Notes: generated from the letters alone by a model not told the origin. Counted from the first letter of the stretch, positions 22,469-35,983 are shown. The stretch: DNA of 64,000 nucleotides from Hippasteria phrygiana (GCA_037893225.1 JAZGUH010000484.1:1364001-1428000); one strand, 5' to 3'. Numbers and translations are program-made.

Positions 22469-23764
22469 ATGTCTTGGGAAGTATCGCCAAGCTCTGGTCA
22501 CCATCAGGAGGGAGCCGGGTCTGTGGGATCTCTGTCCCCATCCCGAGGTCATCTGCATGACCATCAGGAGGAACAGATTCTAGAATGCTCTCCGAGGCAG
22601 GGTGGATGCGAGCAAGTCCCCCTGCCCAATGTTTCTCCAGCTGGCGTGAATTCGAGGAGGAACAAACGCAAGCAGAGCGAGCCCAGACGGCTAAGTACGA
22701 GCAGCCTCGTGGTCAAGGAGGAACCCTCGGACCACCCTGATGACCGAGGCCGGCTTACCACCCCAGGACTGACCATCGACACCGAGGATGACTATCGCTA
22801 CATCCGCGGGGGTTCTGCTACTGGTACGGCCAGGGTCCGACAGCGGTACGGTCATCACCGCAATCGACACCGGCCAGATGATGTGGACGAATTGATACCC
22901 TCAAGCATGGTGTCCTTACATGGTCACACCAGCCGGGCTAGTAACTCCAGCGAGGACAGTCTGGACTCGAATCCTGTCCCCGCCTCGGCAGCTATACCCC
23001 TGCACTCCATGATAAACATGTACAGGGGAGGCAGTGGAGGGATGACCAGCGATGGTGATATTGATGACCAGGACGCTACGGGTTCACAAGGCACGTGTGC
23101 CGATTCCCCTGAGCTAATGATGGCTGAGGAAGGGGACATGGATGGAGACATTCACGGTCACACCGAGGCGTGTACCTCCCCTGACTCTGGGGGTTCTTCC
23201 CGAAGCGGTCCAAGCGCGTCGCGCTCCAAGAAGACATCCCGGTCTTACAAGAACCTCAGCCGGTCTCGTCGCATCGTCGCCAACGCCCGGGAGAGGAACC
23301 GAGTCCACACCATCAGTGCTGCATTCGAGGGACTCAGGCGGGCGGTCCCATCCTACTCCCACAACCAGAAACTTTCCAAACTAGCCATTTTGAGAATCGC
23401 CTGTAGTTACATCCTTGCTCTAGCTAGCCTGGCCGATATGGACTACTCCCCAGACCAGCAGCAAATGTCTTTCAGTGAGTGTGTGGACATGTGTACCAGA
23501 ACTCTGCAATCGGAAGGGCGCTCGAAACGGAGAAAGGTATACAAACTTCATCAACCAAGTCAGTATTTGTTGTCAGAGAACAACAAAACTGGGTGATTCC
23601 ATGGATCGCAGTTGTCGATAAAGGACACATTTCTGTTCTGAAACAATCTCACACTGACAGACTAACAAGGTGCTTTTAATTGTACCTAAATGCTTTCTTC
23701 TAAATTAACTCAGTTGGAAAGATGTAAGATTTAAATTTTCTCTTTTCACTTTCAGAAGCAATGA
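22469..23764 (+). CDS. ATOH8: Atonal-type bHLH transcription factor 8
   Basis: A nuclear bHLH transcription factor of the Net/ATOH8 family, which acts in neural, muscle and vascular differentiation in vertebrates. The ATG at 22469 is the first Met after an in-frame TAA at 22400-22402 and has G at -3. Residues about 267-325 form the bHLH: basic region RRIVANARERNRVHT, then ISAAFEGLRRAVP and KLSKLAILRIACSYI. The ATOH8-specific extension MSFSECVDMCTRTLQSEGR follows. The N-terminal 260 residues are Ser/Gly/acid-rich, with a VVKEEP motif that may be a SUMO site. Known family members stop right after the basic KKRK-like end. Here a donor at 23536/23537 and a pyrimidine-rich acceptor at 23755/23756 would splice to AAG CAA TGA, giving 358 residues. 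Unspliced reading gives 375 residues ending at 23596. Confidence 0.93.
23537..23755 (+). other. Predicted 219-bp terminal intron of ATOH8
   Basis: Starts GTATAC and ends TTTTCACTTTCAG. Splicing joins codon 356 (AAG) in phase 0 to a last exon of two codons plus stop (23756-23764). This restores the family's usual C-terminus; without it the protein gains 19 residues with no family match. Confidence 0.65.
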
Positions 23765-24272
23765 CAGTTTCTGATGGTGACGCAATCATTGACCACTTTC
23801 TCCATGGAATCGCCTATTTTATCAGATAATTTTACAATTAAGCAAAATCGCCATATGGTTATTTCTCAAGTACTTGGTCCTATTTCTGCTCTCTTCATTG
23901 TGCATGTAATCCGTGCTTGCTTACGTCTATGAGATAAGTGAGGAAATCAATGGTAATTTCACGCAGCGGCCAATAGAGGGCAGTGTGATTTCCTTAAGTG
24001 CAATTTTGATTTTGGACAGTCACGCAGTGCTGTCCTGAAAAATCGTCAATATTGGCATTCACCACTCCCAATGATAGACCCTATTACCCTCCTGCAGGTA
24101 TTTTTCTGGGACTATGCTGGATGCAACAATATCCAACAGCCTGCTGAATCCAACAGAATCAAACAGCTAGTAAAAGTAAATCAAAAGAAAATTTCAGATC
24201 AACAAGATCAAACAGAAAATTCCCGCTGTAGTAGGATCTTGCTGCATTCAACGTGGTAGGGAAATTATTTTT

Positions 24273-24278
24273 AATAAA
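24273..24278 (+). promoter_or_regulatory. Candidate ATOH8 polyadenylation signal
   Basis: AATAAA about 510 bases after the proposed stop; it is the first one I noticed downstream. Weak evidence. Confidence 0.2.
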
Positions 24279-24301
24279 ATGCATTTCGTTTTGTTGCTTT
24301 C

Positions 24302-24357
24302 GCTGCTGCTGCTGCTGCTGATGCTGCTGTTTCTGCTGCTGCTGCTGCTGCTGATGT
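24302..24357. repeat. Imperfect CTG trinucleotide repeat
   Basis: About 17 CTG/ATG/TTC triplets, mostly CTG, just downstream of the candidate ATOH8 poly(A) signal. Confidence 0.85.
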
Positions 24358-27300
24358 TGTGTTGGTGTGTGTATTCTGGTTGAACAGGTGTTCCGATGAA
24401 ATAAGTAGGGGCGTGGCGGTGGGCGGTTTCTCGGTCTGGATTCGAATTAGTCCGTGAGGGGAATAAATAGAGCAAGTTAAATAAATGTTGGGTACACTTC
24501 ATTTCCAACAACAGCCATCCATATTACAGTTGTAGTCTGTCGAGTTTTAAAACACCTTTCTCCCCCATGTAATTCTTATTAGCATTGTTAATTGTTGGCT
24601 CTTGAACCTGCCCGGGTCGTACCGGCACAATTTGAAAACGCACGTAGGCCCATTAGCGCGATTATTAATTTAATCGCTCGTTGTATGTAAATAATGGTGC
24701 CCATTGAGCGCGCGTAATGTACCGCGCCAACGAGACAGATGTTAAAGCATTCGCCTGGCTAAGAAAAATAATCTTACATTTTGATTACATTTTGGACAAT
24801 AGATGATTAAGGGAAATCGACCTTGGCAGTAAATGTCTTTTGTTGTTTGCCCAGCCGGCCGGTGTCATATGAAATGAAAATCAGACTCCTTTGAAAATCG
24901 GACTCCTTTTCTCTATTATTGGTTAAACCATGTTCCTTCCTCCATGGTTAAACCCTTTCACGTGACCGACTACTCTCCTAATTGGCATGTGGATGTGTAG
25001 TACTTCCAATGAGCCTGTATTTCATAGTGACTGAAATTCACTCTACACCTGAACTCAAATTTGATTGTGCAGTAAAAATCCTTAATATAGTAGGCTTATG
25101 GTCGTTCGCATGCAATGTTTCAATCATTGGCTAATGTTTTTCGATTTAAATTACAATCATTGCCGTACAAGTTGTCTCTCATATAATTATGATATTTTTT
25201 TCCCGTTGTGTATGGTTTTAATTTGTTCTTCTCATCGGATTGACTTACACAGTTGCAGCAACAATTGCATTTAACTGCAGTCTGTTATTTTCACGCCCTC
25301 AATTTCGCGTTGTTATTAACATTAATTAGACTACTACTCCAAACAATAATGCTAGCGTTGATTTGCTGGCCGGTATTATTAACAATACAATATTCACGCG
25401 AGTTTATATTGCAAAATAGTATTTTTAGGTAACTTTAGACAAAGATGATTTGCACATTACTCAGAACTAAATCTTGCGTGCATTTGTTGGTAGGTTTTCA
25501 TGGCTGCAACAATACATTTTAAAGCTACTGAAATCATGTGAACAAGGGGCTGGTGTGAGTAGGAGAAATTAGAATTTTATAACGCTAAGCGTACAAACTT
25601 GCTTACAACATAAAGATTTTCCTTTATAGCAACGACAGACTGCAAGGTATTATGTCATGTGGTGCATAACACATATTGCTTGCGGTTCCCATCCGATTTG
25701 CGTTTAGGTTAAAACCTGCTAAACAATATTTCTAACATTAAATGCTCAGTTTACATTACTAATAGTTTTTTAAAGAAAAGTCAGTCCCAAATTCTTGACC
25801 ATGCTGAAAATGTAAAAACGAGTCTCATCTTGCATATTTCATTACTGAACAAACATTTTACGCAATTCTCTTGACAATTTGCTTCCCTTGTCAATCATTA
25901 AATTAAATTTAATTAATCACCTTAAATATCATCACAACAGAAAACGACGTCATCAATGCGCGACGAAAATAATCTACACCTTCCAACAAAATTTAGCAGA
26001 AACTCCCTATGGGGTTGTGTTCCGTCGTGTTCGTATTTGTTTAACTCGACGATCTAATGACAAACAATGACTCGATCGGCCGGGGACACTTAATATTTTA
26101 CGGCGGCTGATTGATTAGGCTTTATTATAAACAATATTCCATTCCTCGGTGCGTCCGGAATGTACTTTCGATTTGAAATGGGGCCGCTGGGATTTAGTGG
26201 GCAGGGCCTGGCCCGGCCGGGCCGGTCTGAACGACTAAAGATATCTTCCAGATTTCGCTAGCGCATATTTTATGAAAAACATGACTATAAATTATGATCT
26301 TTCTGATTCTGTAGTTGGGTGTGAGCATCCTTTTAATACCTCCATGGTGTGAGTAATGTGGTATACTGATAATTGAAGAACGTCTATACTATTTGATATT
26401 TTATGAAGAATTCCTATTTTGTTGTCGGTTAACCTCTTTGTGGATGATTATGGAATGATGCCACAAGTCTGAGAAACTTAAGAGAATGAACATTTTCAGC
26501 AGCACAGGCTATTCAGTAGATACACAAGGAAATACCCAGCAACGTTACCTCCAGCCCCGCCCCGCCCCGCCCCGCCCCGCCCCTCCCCACCCGGATCAGG
26601 CATGAAGTCATCGCATAGGAAACATAACATGCCTTTGTATCTATACATTTGTCATTTACGAGAGGCCACGTTGAGACAACAATACATTTCAAACATTTTT
26701 GATAAAACAAAATGGGCCGATCCAAGAACAAACAGAAGCATAAATCTGTCACCAAACAACGTATCTGTTGAGGGCATTTTTACTCTCTGTCAAGTCCAAC
26801 TTATTGTTTTGAAGAATGTTCACTTGACGGTGTCACAAACATTTGGTAAACCACGCATCCAGAACATTCTCCCGTTGACCAAACAGCCTCAGCGCTCTGG
26901 CGTTGATAATATCGAAAATATAGAAAAATGAGGGAAGTGTCCGAGTCAGAAAATAGAGATACAAAAAGGTGGTCAAAAGGGTGTTCTCGAACGAAACCAA
27001 GAACCTTCCCCCATGAATCAACGAAACAGCCCCAAAGCCCCGTAACAATCGCCTCCCTTCTCCGGAGTAGCACCGAGTGACTGATGGCAATTTGTCGGCT
27101 GGGGTCGCGGGGCCAAAGATCGGTCGCGCCGGAGACGTTCGTCAGTCGCCAAACGAACTTCAGGCCACAGAAAAGAAATGTTGCCACAATAAAACCAAAA
27201 TTCCATTTCGCAGTTGGGTCCGTTGGAACGACCCTCTCGACAGAAATTAAATAAACAAGTACTATTTTATTTCCCCAAGGTTCAACCGGTGCCGCGGCTC

Positions 27301-29351
27301 GCCTATAAATGGAAGGACCGGGAAGTCGATAGGGTGTGGGGTGACGGAACGGGTAATTCCGAGTATAATGGGGGCCAGTGGGTGCACTAAAAACTGTTAG
27401 GGCGAACTCGGCAGGTCACTGACTGTTGCCACCTGTGAACAGGATTGTATCGAGTATAAACGATCAGTACAGTTCTCATATTTTTTTCTCCACTGGAAGT
27501 TGGGACATCAAATTTGAAAATTCGAATATGTCAAGGGAATTATGAGCTTGAATACCCCGTTTACAGCTAGCTATAGGCAAGGTGGTACATTGAACAGGGA
27601 AACACAGGAACCCTTGTGAGGTGACATCCTCCGAGAAAACTCATTGCCCAGAAAATTGAAACATGATTCATGGTTTTTCTATTCGGGTACACAGGAAAAC
27701 TTATTCCTTCTTGTTTTCAACGGTCCACCTGGAAATCACGATTAGAAATGTTATTTCCGAGTTTCAATCTCTCTTTACCTGAAGCTGTGGTGTCATGTTT
27801 GGAATTGTCTGTCACACTAGCCGGTCCAAAGTAGCACCCCCCCCCCCCCCCAAAAAAATTGTGTAAACAAGTTTTTCCTCTTGTCATATTCACGAATTCT
27901 GATTATTTGTTATTTGCCTTGCTTTACAATAACTGACAAAAGGCCGATAAATATCCAACTCGATAGATGAACTTCGGAAGAAAGTTTGCAAACACACTAA
28001 CACTGATGAGTTTTTGGCTTTTTTTTTTAATATGTTCTGGCATTTTAAATTTAACATGATATAAATTACTCTTAAAATTTGCTGAGAAATAAAACAATTA
28101 TGTAAAGGACTCAGATCTTGGCCACGGGCATTGTGTCCTTGAGCAAGACACTGTCACAAGTTGCTTCTCTCTTATTTTAGTATTTTATTACAGTGTATAA
28201 AATTATATACATTGGTCTGCAGCATGCGTGGTATAATTTCCAGCTCGAAATAACACTGAACTTTCGTGGACTTTTAATATCCCAAAAAGCCTCGAGGCAC
28301 AGCGTCCCGTGTGCACCGCCGAACTAATCTGCCCGAAGTGGTGTAATATCGTGCGAAAGTCCGGGCTGGTAGCGGCCAAGCGAGCCAAGGACCCCCTACA
28401 TCTGACCGGCTGGGAGTCGGTTTCCACGGCACGGTTTAATGCACTGACACGGGCCGAAACGTGACTGATCGCGGGCGAGCGGCGCCCCAGCGGGGGGCGT
28501 CAAGTCCAGGTGTTCCTCGGGCTGGGGAAAAATATGGCACTCGAAACCCGTCAATAATTTTTTTGTGAGGTCTGCAGAAAAGAAAATAGCCTGATATTTT
28601 ACAAGTGGCTGATGTAATTAATTTCGCTTCGTAGCAATGACGTAGGACAGCTTTCAGCCATAATTCACAATACGGTGCAGTTCCCATTAACACTAGTCAA
28701 ATGGTGGCCCATTGTAAACAGATTTTTCAACTGGAAATGATTCGGCTCACATTAATGTAGGTACACAAGACATAATAGAACATTTTTTTAAGCCCATGCA
28801 ATGTTCGCCGCTTTTATATTCACATTTTGGTACAGAATTAATAATTGATCTTTCATCCCTCTTGTAAGTACCCGATTGTCCTATCTCCAGACTCCCCTGG
28901 GGGTAACGCTATGACAAACCCCATTTACCTGTGTGGGTGGCCTAACCATGCCAGCTGTCTCGTGTAGACAAGCCGGTTTCGTCGTCCGTCAGCCGTCTGT
29001 ATATCTCCCAACTGTGCCATTAATTCTGAACCAACTCGTCGCTGTCCTTTCCTTTTTAACTTGTTGAACTTTGATTGCTTGGTCGAGGAAAAACATGGCA
29101 GGACAGCTGGTCCCGTTCCGAACTTCTGGCTAATTGCGCTAATTAACTGGCCTGATGTGGTTACAGCGCACGTGCATGTCCTATAGCGCGCGCTGTGTCC
29201 TCGTGCGCCGAAAAGAGCTGTCACTGTTTCATGTTGCGATTGATCAAAGTTAAATCATGGATACAATTTAAATTAGAACAGTTTTCTCGTTTGCCCAATC
29301 CCGACGTAATGCATGAAGCACTGTTCAGTGCTTTCCGAGAGCATGTGTGAA

Positions 29352-29436
29352 AAAATTCACAGGCTTACTCGGGCGGGACTCGAACCCACGACTTCCTGCT
29401 TACTAGTGACGTCTTAACCACTCGACCACCGAGCTT
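29352..29436 (-). mobile_element. tRNA-headed SINE (A and B boxes intact)
   Basis: On the minus strand: TGGTCGAGTGG (A box, 29418-29428) and GGTTCGAGTCC (B box, 29376-29386) at tRNA-like spacing, followed by CGCCCGAGTAAGCCTGTGA. The cloverleaf lacks pairing acceptor ends. Relatives are at 43677-43795 and 51886-51953. Confidence 0.65.
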
Positions 29437-29493
29437 GCCGGGGTCGGCCTCCCGATTCGAATCCATTCTAGAGGCGGGTACCGCGTATTCAGT

Positions 29494-29585
29494 GAGAAGA
29501 TGGAATTTTTGCGTCGGGGATGATGTAAATTAAATTAGAACAGAGATTTAGAACATCATCCCCGACGCAAAAATTCTATCTTCTC
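29494..29585. repeat. 33-bp inverted repeat next to the SINE
   Basis: Arms 29494-29526 and 29553-29585 pair at 32 of 33 positions (core TTTTTGCGTCGGGGATGATG) around a 26-base loop. A diverged single arm occurs beside the SINE copy at about 43680-43712, so the motif belongs to that element family. Confidence 0.8.
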
Positions 29586-31188
29586 ATGGATACAATATTT
29601 GTTCATTCTTCCAACTTTGGGGATGTTTAATAAGTAAATTGGTTCACTCATTTTATATTTTGTCTGTTACACCGGAAGTTATGTGTGGATGTTTTACAAT
29701 TAACACGTTAATATTTAACTGTCGTTTATCATAAATACCTTTCTATTGTTAGGTTACTCGTGGTTTTGCATGCATGTCCTATTTGGGGCCAAATTTGAGG
29801 CTACATTGCCTGATATCGATTTTTAGCCAAGACTTTTCATTTTTACGGAAAAGTAGCCACATTTTGATCTTATATCTTTAAAAAGGCAAACATGAAAATC
29901 AACAGTTAAATATGAACGTGTTAATTGTTGTTGGCGCGAAAAACGCATTATTATCAATTATTTTGATTATTTCCAACATTTTGCCAGCATTAAATCATCG
30001 GAATTTGTCATGCTTGAAAAATATCGAGCAACTGCAATTGAAGTCGAAAATGTTTGAGCTTTTGACCGAAATTTTCTGCTATATGAGCACAATCGAGTCA
30101 TACTGTAAGAGGCATGAAATGGTCGTTGACCCAAATTTGGTTGTGCATGATATATATGACACGCGTTGCATGCCGGACATAATTTTATCATTCTTCATTA
30201 TTTCAATTTTAGACATTTCCGAAAAATGTTTATAATAGAAAGGCATTCCTTTTAAAGGCGGTGCTTATGTGAATGGGGGGGGGGGGGGAGGGGGGGGGGG
30301 GGGGTTGTAGCCCACTAGCACTATGTTGAACCTCAGTTAATTCATGCTGTTATCTGTGTATGGAACATTATCTCTTCTAGTCAATTAGTGACTGGTAATG
30401 TTACTCGTATGACCGAATGACTTAACTCATAAATTTGTTAAGCAATAATAGTGAGCACATAACTCGCACTTAAATTCCAAACAAATATTACACCTGACCA
30501 CTGTCTTTAACGTGCCATTCTTCGAGTAAATCTGAACAACTATAAGAGGCAACTTTCCCAAACTCGTCATACCCAATCTTGGTATCTCCCTGTAGATCGA
30601 TTATTTTTCCTTCAGACGGCCACAAACACCCGTCCCTAAACTCTCCGCTCATGCTCGTTTTTGTCTTAGAACTGTGCACCTGGTGCCTGCTCTCATATCG
30701 CTGAAACCATCCCCTTGGCGCGCTTTGATGCAATATAATTTTTCGTCTGAGCGTGCGGACCGTGTGTGTTTGCGCGCGAACAAAAGCCGCGCAGCGGTTT
30801 CTCCCACCCTGAAACTGATGTTGCGCCATTAGTAACCTTGGCAACCACGGGAAGAACGGTCCAGATGTTTTTCCAGAGCGGTGGAAATCGTCGATAATGC
30901 TCTGGTCGTTTTTGCGGAGAGGGTTTATTACTATTTGTGACAGGGGTGGGTGAATCAGATCGGGACCAATGAAGATGAACAAATACTGGGGGAGAGAAAT
31001 GAGAATGATGGGTGAAGATCGGTTTGTGTGCGTTGAGATTTGTAATTAATGATTTATTATTTCACTTGCGTCTCTCAGCCATCATTCCTGGATTTTTTTG
31101 ATTTTTTTATCCCTGTTGGATGAACCATAAATTAATTAAAATTCAACAGCTACAGGTCGCCATTTTCAATAAATGATCATTTGTGGCC

Positions 31189-31424
31189 CATTTCTCAAAC
31201 TATGGCTTCGGCTTTGACTCGCCCTAATTTTTCAGCCCTAAGATGTGGCTAGATCTGGGGAAGTTTTGTTCTAAATAAAAATCGAAGTCTTCTATTTCAA
31301 CCCGGAGGCGTAGACAGTTTACTTTGATCAAGTATTTAAGGCTCCAATTGGCAGCGGATCTAGAGATAGCTGGAGACGAAGCCGAAGTCAAAGCCGAAAG
31401 AGTTTAATAAATGACCCTGCTGAA
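31189..31424. mobile_element. MITE with TTTCTCAAAC...GGCTTCGGCTTTG ends, copy 1
   Basis: The left end is CATTTCTCAAACTATGGCTT then CGGCTTTGACT. The right end, read in reverse, is CATTTATTAAACTC then TTTCGGCTTTGACT. Internal sequence is non-coding. A relative with the same ends lies at about 34005-34208. Confidence 0.55.
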
Positions 31425-34004
31425 AATGATGCTATCAAAAATAAATAAAACGTTCTTGCTTTTCGTTATTTAGGAATTAATGAATGGCCTTTCTTATTGC
31501 TTTGTCTTTGGGGGACCGAACAAAGATATGCATGGTTGGCCGAAACTTGGTTTATTGTATTAATGTGGAGTAGCGCTTATCGTTATAAACCGTGTTGGCT
31601 TTGAAAGATGGGCATATTAATGGTATTGACGATTTGCGCTTTATGCTGCGAAATATCATTGGGGTTGAATTACAAATTCGGTGGTGCGCCACAGCCTTGA
31701 ACTAGATGGAACGGCCCGGTGAGCTGTCACTTTGTCAGTCGATGATGGGTTATGCGATGCTGTGTTTTACGGACCTTGGTTTTAGGAAGAGTATTTCCGT
31801 GGCCAGGAGCATAACGTAAAAGGGAAACTGAGCGTAGATTGCTTTCGTCATTGTTTGCATCAACTGCAGTTGATTGATTGATTGATTTAATCATTTAAGT
31901 AGAGCGCTTTCTAATTAAAAGGTTGTTCGTCCGGGTCGGGTTTCAGTGTGTAAATCACAGTGATCGATGTTTGTCATCTGCCTCGTGATTGGCTGGTGAT
32001 GATTGCGAGTCGTTATAGATCGAGCCGTGTGATTGGTTGAGGATATTTTTCCCTTGGATGAGATGTCACATACGGTCATTGTTTAATGGATTTTGCAATC
32101 GGTTGACCTTGCTTGTATGATTGATAATTTGATGATAATTTTTGCTTGCATTTGAATACCGTATACCGGTACCCTTTCCGGCGTGATTTATTGGGGGACA
32201 AGAAGGCATTTTTTTTAGATAGAGTCGTGTGCTTGGCTGTTAAATTTAACAAATTTTCCCATTATATATAATGTGATGAATATTTGGACTGTCGATGTTG
32301 ATTCTTGTGGGGTTTGGCTTCGTTTTAGGCGTTTAGTCGGATAAAGTGAGATTTAAATGCGTGAGCACCTCATACCGCCCTCTGTTGGCTTTTGGCAGTC
32401 AAGGGTTTTGTCGATCATTAAATGTTGTGATTAGTCTCTCGTCATGGGTAAACGCCGTTACGAGTATCATCTGCTGGTGTGTTTGACTTGTGTGACCCGG
32501 GAATAGCAAGATAGCAATCGGCTTATTCCCCGTACACGAATTAAACAAAATTCTTGCCTGGCTCCTGCTTATAAGTGTCAATAGAGGGAGCTCTATCATG
32601 GTGCGCTATGAAATCATGAATATTCATCAGTGAGCAAAACCACGTAACTGAATCCTTAAATTCACCCTGTCTCCTACCTGTTAGTCCTCTTTAAGACTCC
32701 CCATGAGAGCCCCATCTCAATCCACATCTCTCAACTCCTCCGGTCTCTCGCATCACACACTGCATCAATATCTCTTCTTCTTTATTCAGCCCCCCCCCCC
32801 CCCCCCCCCCGTGCAATCCATTTGGAAGTGCCAGAAATTAATATACGGCCTCGCATCATCGTCCCAACAGCCGCGCACGTAGTGAATAGGTTTCCGTTTA
32901 TCACACGGTGTGATCTTACCGTTGGGCGCGCAATCGTGAATTTACCCCGCGGTTGACCGCACGCGGATTTTTTTATGTACGGACCGACCGGGGCCGAGCC
33001 TGGGAGACAACGGGGAAAAGCTGAATCGATGGCTCGTGGTGCAGATGCGCAACCTTTTGTCTAGCTCTCTCAGCCCGTGGGCGGCCTACTGGGAGAACGG
33101 TGGAAAAATTCTTATTATGATAAGATTTTTTCCCCTGTCTTTATCTCCACATCTCTCTCAATTTTGAGATGAGAGCTTGGCTAGGGACTGCTGTAGGGCC
33201 AGCCTGACTATTGAGACAACTCGACTGACAATAAGGGAAGATGTGTGTCGTGAAAAAAGAGAACATATTAAAAGCTGTTGCGGACCTTTCCTCGTAGAGA
33301 AACATATTGCCCTTAACAAATCGTCTCGGAGACGCCCGGAGACGATTTCCCCGCTGTCGCAATAGCTTATCACCTCAATTCATATCCCTACAGAGAGGCA
33401 GTGTTGATTCCCTTCTTGGTTGACTATCGATTGATGTCCTCTGTTGACTCAAATATGAATCTGGCAGGCAAAAAGCACACGTACCAAAACTAAATGAACA
33501 AAAATGTGTACATTCAGTTAAATAAGCAAAAGCAATAGAGGTATCGGTATATGATGACAGTATATCCCTGTGAGGTACATATTTTCCTCCAGTCGTCGAA
33601 CAAAGGGTGTTTTCAAGAATCTTGTCTGGAAAAACTTATTTTTGATTGTTTTCTCTCCATTCATTTCGTTTTCTTTCCTATCAAATTCTCCATGCCCCTT
33701 CTTTCACTTTGCGTTTCTTTCTTTTCCACTTCATAATTCAGGTCCCGATGGAATAACGGAAGCCAGAGAGGGCTGTAGTACACCGCAGTGGTGTCGAACA
33801 CCGCAGTGATGGCGGATGATGGGCCAATCAACTCTCATTCATCTCTGCCAGGGAGTTTGTTTTGTCCTCCGCTGAATTATGAAGCGACAGGTGCCATTTT
33901 GAGAATACTGGCGCAAGAGGGCGTGCTTCCAAATAATGGAGTTACGGTTCTTGATGTCAGAGGGCGCGCTTTGGAGCGAGTGGATGTAAAGTCTGTCAGT
34001 CTGA

Positions 34005-34208
34005 TCGCTTGAACGATGGCTTCGGCTTTAGTTTTGGCTTTGCGATTTTGTAGGTCCTCAGATGTGTTCGCTACATGCGCATCGAGGTCTTTGTTTGAAT
34101 CCATAGCCGTAGCTGTTCATTTTGCCATTCAAGGCTTTAGATTAGCAATAGTGCTGGGAAATAAGCCAAAGACAAAGCCGAGCCAAAGCCGTTTGAGAAA
34201 TAACCCAG
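34005..34208. mobile_element. MITE with GGCTTCGGCTTTG ends, copy 2
   Basis: Left GATGGCTTCGGCTTTAG; right, read in reverse, TTATTTCTCAAACGGCTTTG. Same terminal words as the element at 31189-31424, with a different interior. Confidence 0.5.
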
Positions 34209-34593
34209 ACTTCATATTTTTTGGCCTCGATGTAATAGCCCAAAAGTGGCCTAGATCGCTCCTAGCCTCAGAGGACCTATCCTACATCAGAGGACCGAGG
34301 TTACCGAACTTGATCCCGGAAGTAAAACCAGCTCATCGGTAGCTTTACGGGGTCCTGAATCAGCCTGAGGCTTGAACAATACATCCGCAACACTCTTTAC
34401 CGACTGGAACAGAGACTATTATGAAGCTCTTTCAGTTTATTTTACTGGCAGCGAAACTTAATTCAACATGCCCAATTATGTTATCGTGGATTAGTCTCCT
34501 ATCCAGTACTGCCTTCAATCCAGTCGCAATTAGCCCGACCTTGGATATTATTATGACCTGTTATAAGTGTCAATCAGTTTGTTACTAACTTGA

Positions 34594-34642
34594 AAACAAA
34601 CAAACAAACAAACAAACAAACAAACAAACAAACAAACAAACA
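34594..34642. repeat. AAAC tetranucleotide repeat
   Basis: About twelve near-perfect CAAA/AAAC units. A shorter run of the same unit lies at 38194-38224. Confidence 0.9.
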
Positions 34643-35983
34643 AAAAATTAAATCCTCAAACATTCTCTAACTTAATTACTAACTTAATTTTTATTTATTG
34701 CAAATGTGACACTGCTTTGTTGAAATACATGTGTGGTCTCTAACTGGGCCCATGAAATATCAACCCAGAAGTATTACTAAAGCCCAGAAGTGGTCTTCGT
34801 ACTAGCATCACATAATTAGGGAACAAGTCACACACAAAATGAATCTTAAATTTAGGGTTCATGTTGATTGTCAAAACAGTTCTGCCAGCGTTTCCTTTAG
34901 GAATGTCCAACAAGGGCTAAACAAAAATTGTAAACATTTTCAAGGTGTGCCAACCGTTTTTAAGAAATTGTAAACAGTGAAGAATTTCGGGAGCCTCTGA
35001 AATAGTTTAGATTTTCATTACAAATATTAATTGGCACGCAACGCCGTGTGGCTTGGCTGTCTAATTTTTTGTGACGGTAGCATCTAAAGGCCACACTACG
35101 CAAATAAAAAGTCACACCGCTCCGTACAGAATCAGTTCAGGGCGCGTATCCGTAAAATAGCTTACCAAGATATACTCCTTTGGAAACGACTAACGTTCCC
35201 TATTTCTGCCAATTCCTTGTCATAAACTTACAATATGTGGATGTTTAACTATAGTGCAAATATTTATATTAACAAAACGATTACTTAATAAAATATCATT
35301 ACGATAGTGAAGTAATAAATATATATCTTATTCATGTGCTTTCATAAATTTTGCCTGTACAGAGTGTCATTTTTGGTGTCGGATTACCCGGTCAGATATC
35401 TTAGAATGTCTTCAAATTTGTTCCATTATTGTTCTATATACTGAACTGGAATTGTTAATATATTGACCAAATTGTGTCCTATAAGGGCAGTTAAATCAGA
35501 ATACCTAAGAATCTCATCATGTGACGTCATTTTACGGCAAGTGAATCTGCAAATAAATACAAAGATACCGGTAGGCAAACTGTGTAGAGCAATTCGTCTG
35601 TACTCATTGCGTAAATAAAGACCCGTTTATTTTTAGAACAATAAATTCAACACATGAAGGTAGTCTAGCTAGGGGATTATAGTCGCCATTCATCTTGATA
35701 CATTGTGATTCTTAGTGCTATGCGTAATGGTGTTGTTTAACTAAAAGCAAAAACGCATAGACTTTTACTTAATTGCTATTAAATCTCAACGAAGACTTGG
35801 TCCGTTGTTCGTGTGCCGCACAACAAATTGGCGAATCTGAGTCGTATTTTCATTAAAAAATACTTTCGAATGAAAGAGTGAATGGAGCCAACTTAGTGAG
35901 GAGGATTGCTTCGCAGAAAATAATTCTATACGTATAGTAGGCCTACACGGGAATTTTGTACGAGGATTACTCGAAACCCGGCA

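Larger units (their letters stand above)
23765..31188. other. Intergenic DNA downstream of ATOH8, no gene seen
   Basis: About 7 kb without a recognisable exon. It holds an imperfect CTG repeat at 24302-24357, a CCCCG repeat at about 26557-26583, a C-run near 27836-27851, a tRNA-headed SINE at 29352-29436 with a hairpin beside it, and a G-rich run at 30275-30304. Words like CTGAATCCAACAGAATC near 24118-24165 match a cluster near 765-1110. Regulatory elements are plausible but cannot be shown. Confidence 0.45.

Noticed and set aside
22469..23596. ATOH8 as a single-exon 375-residue protein
   Set aside because: Possible, but the last 19 residues have no counterpart in the family and a good intron starts exactly at the conserved end; kept as the alternative form.
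30488..30982. Open frame of 164 codons on the minus strand in the ATOH8-subtilase interval
   Set aside because: No recognisable domain, no splice partners and no coding-like neighbours; its length is possible by chance in 64 kb. Homology or transcript data would be needed to revive it.
33734..34342. Possible exons with an acceptor-like CATAATTCAG before 33742
   Set aside because: No family match; part of the region is the inverted-repeat element at about 34005-34208.
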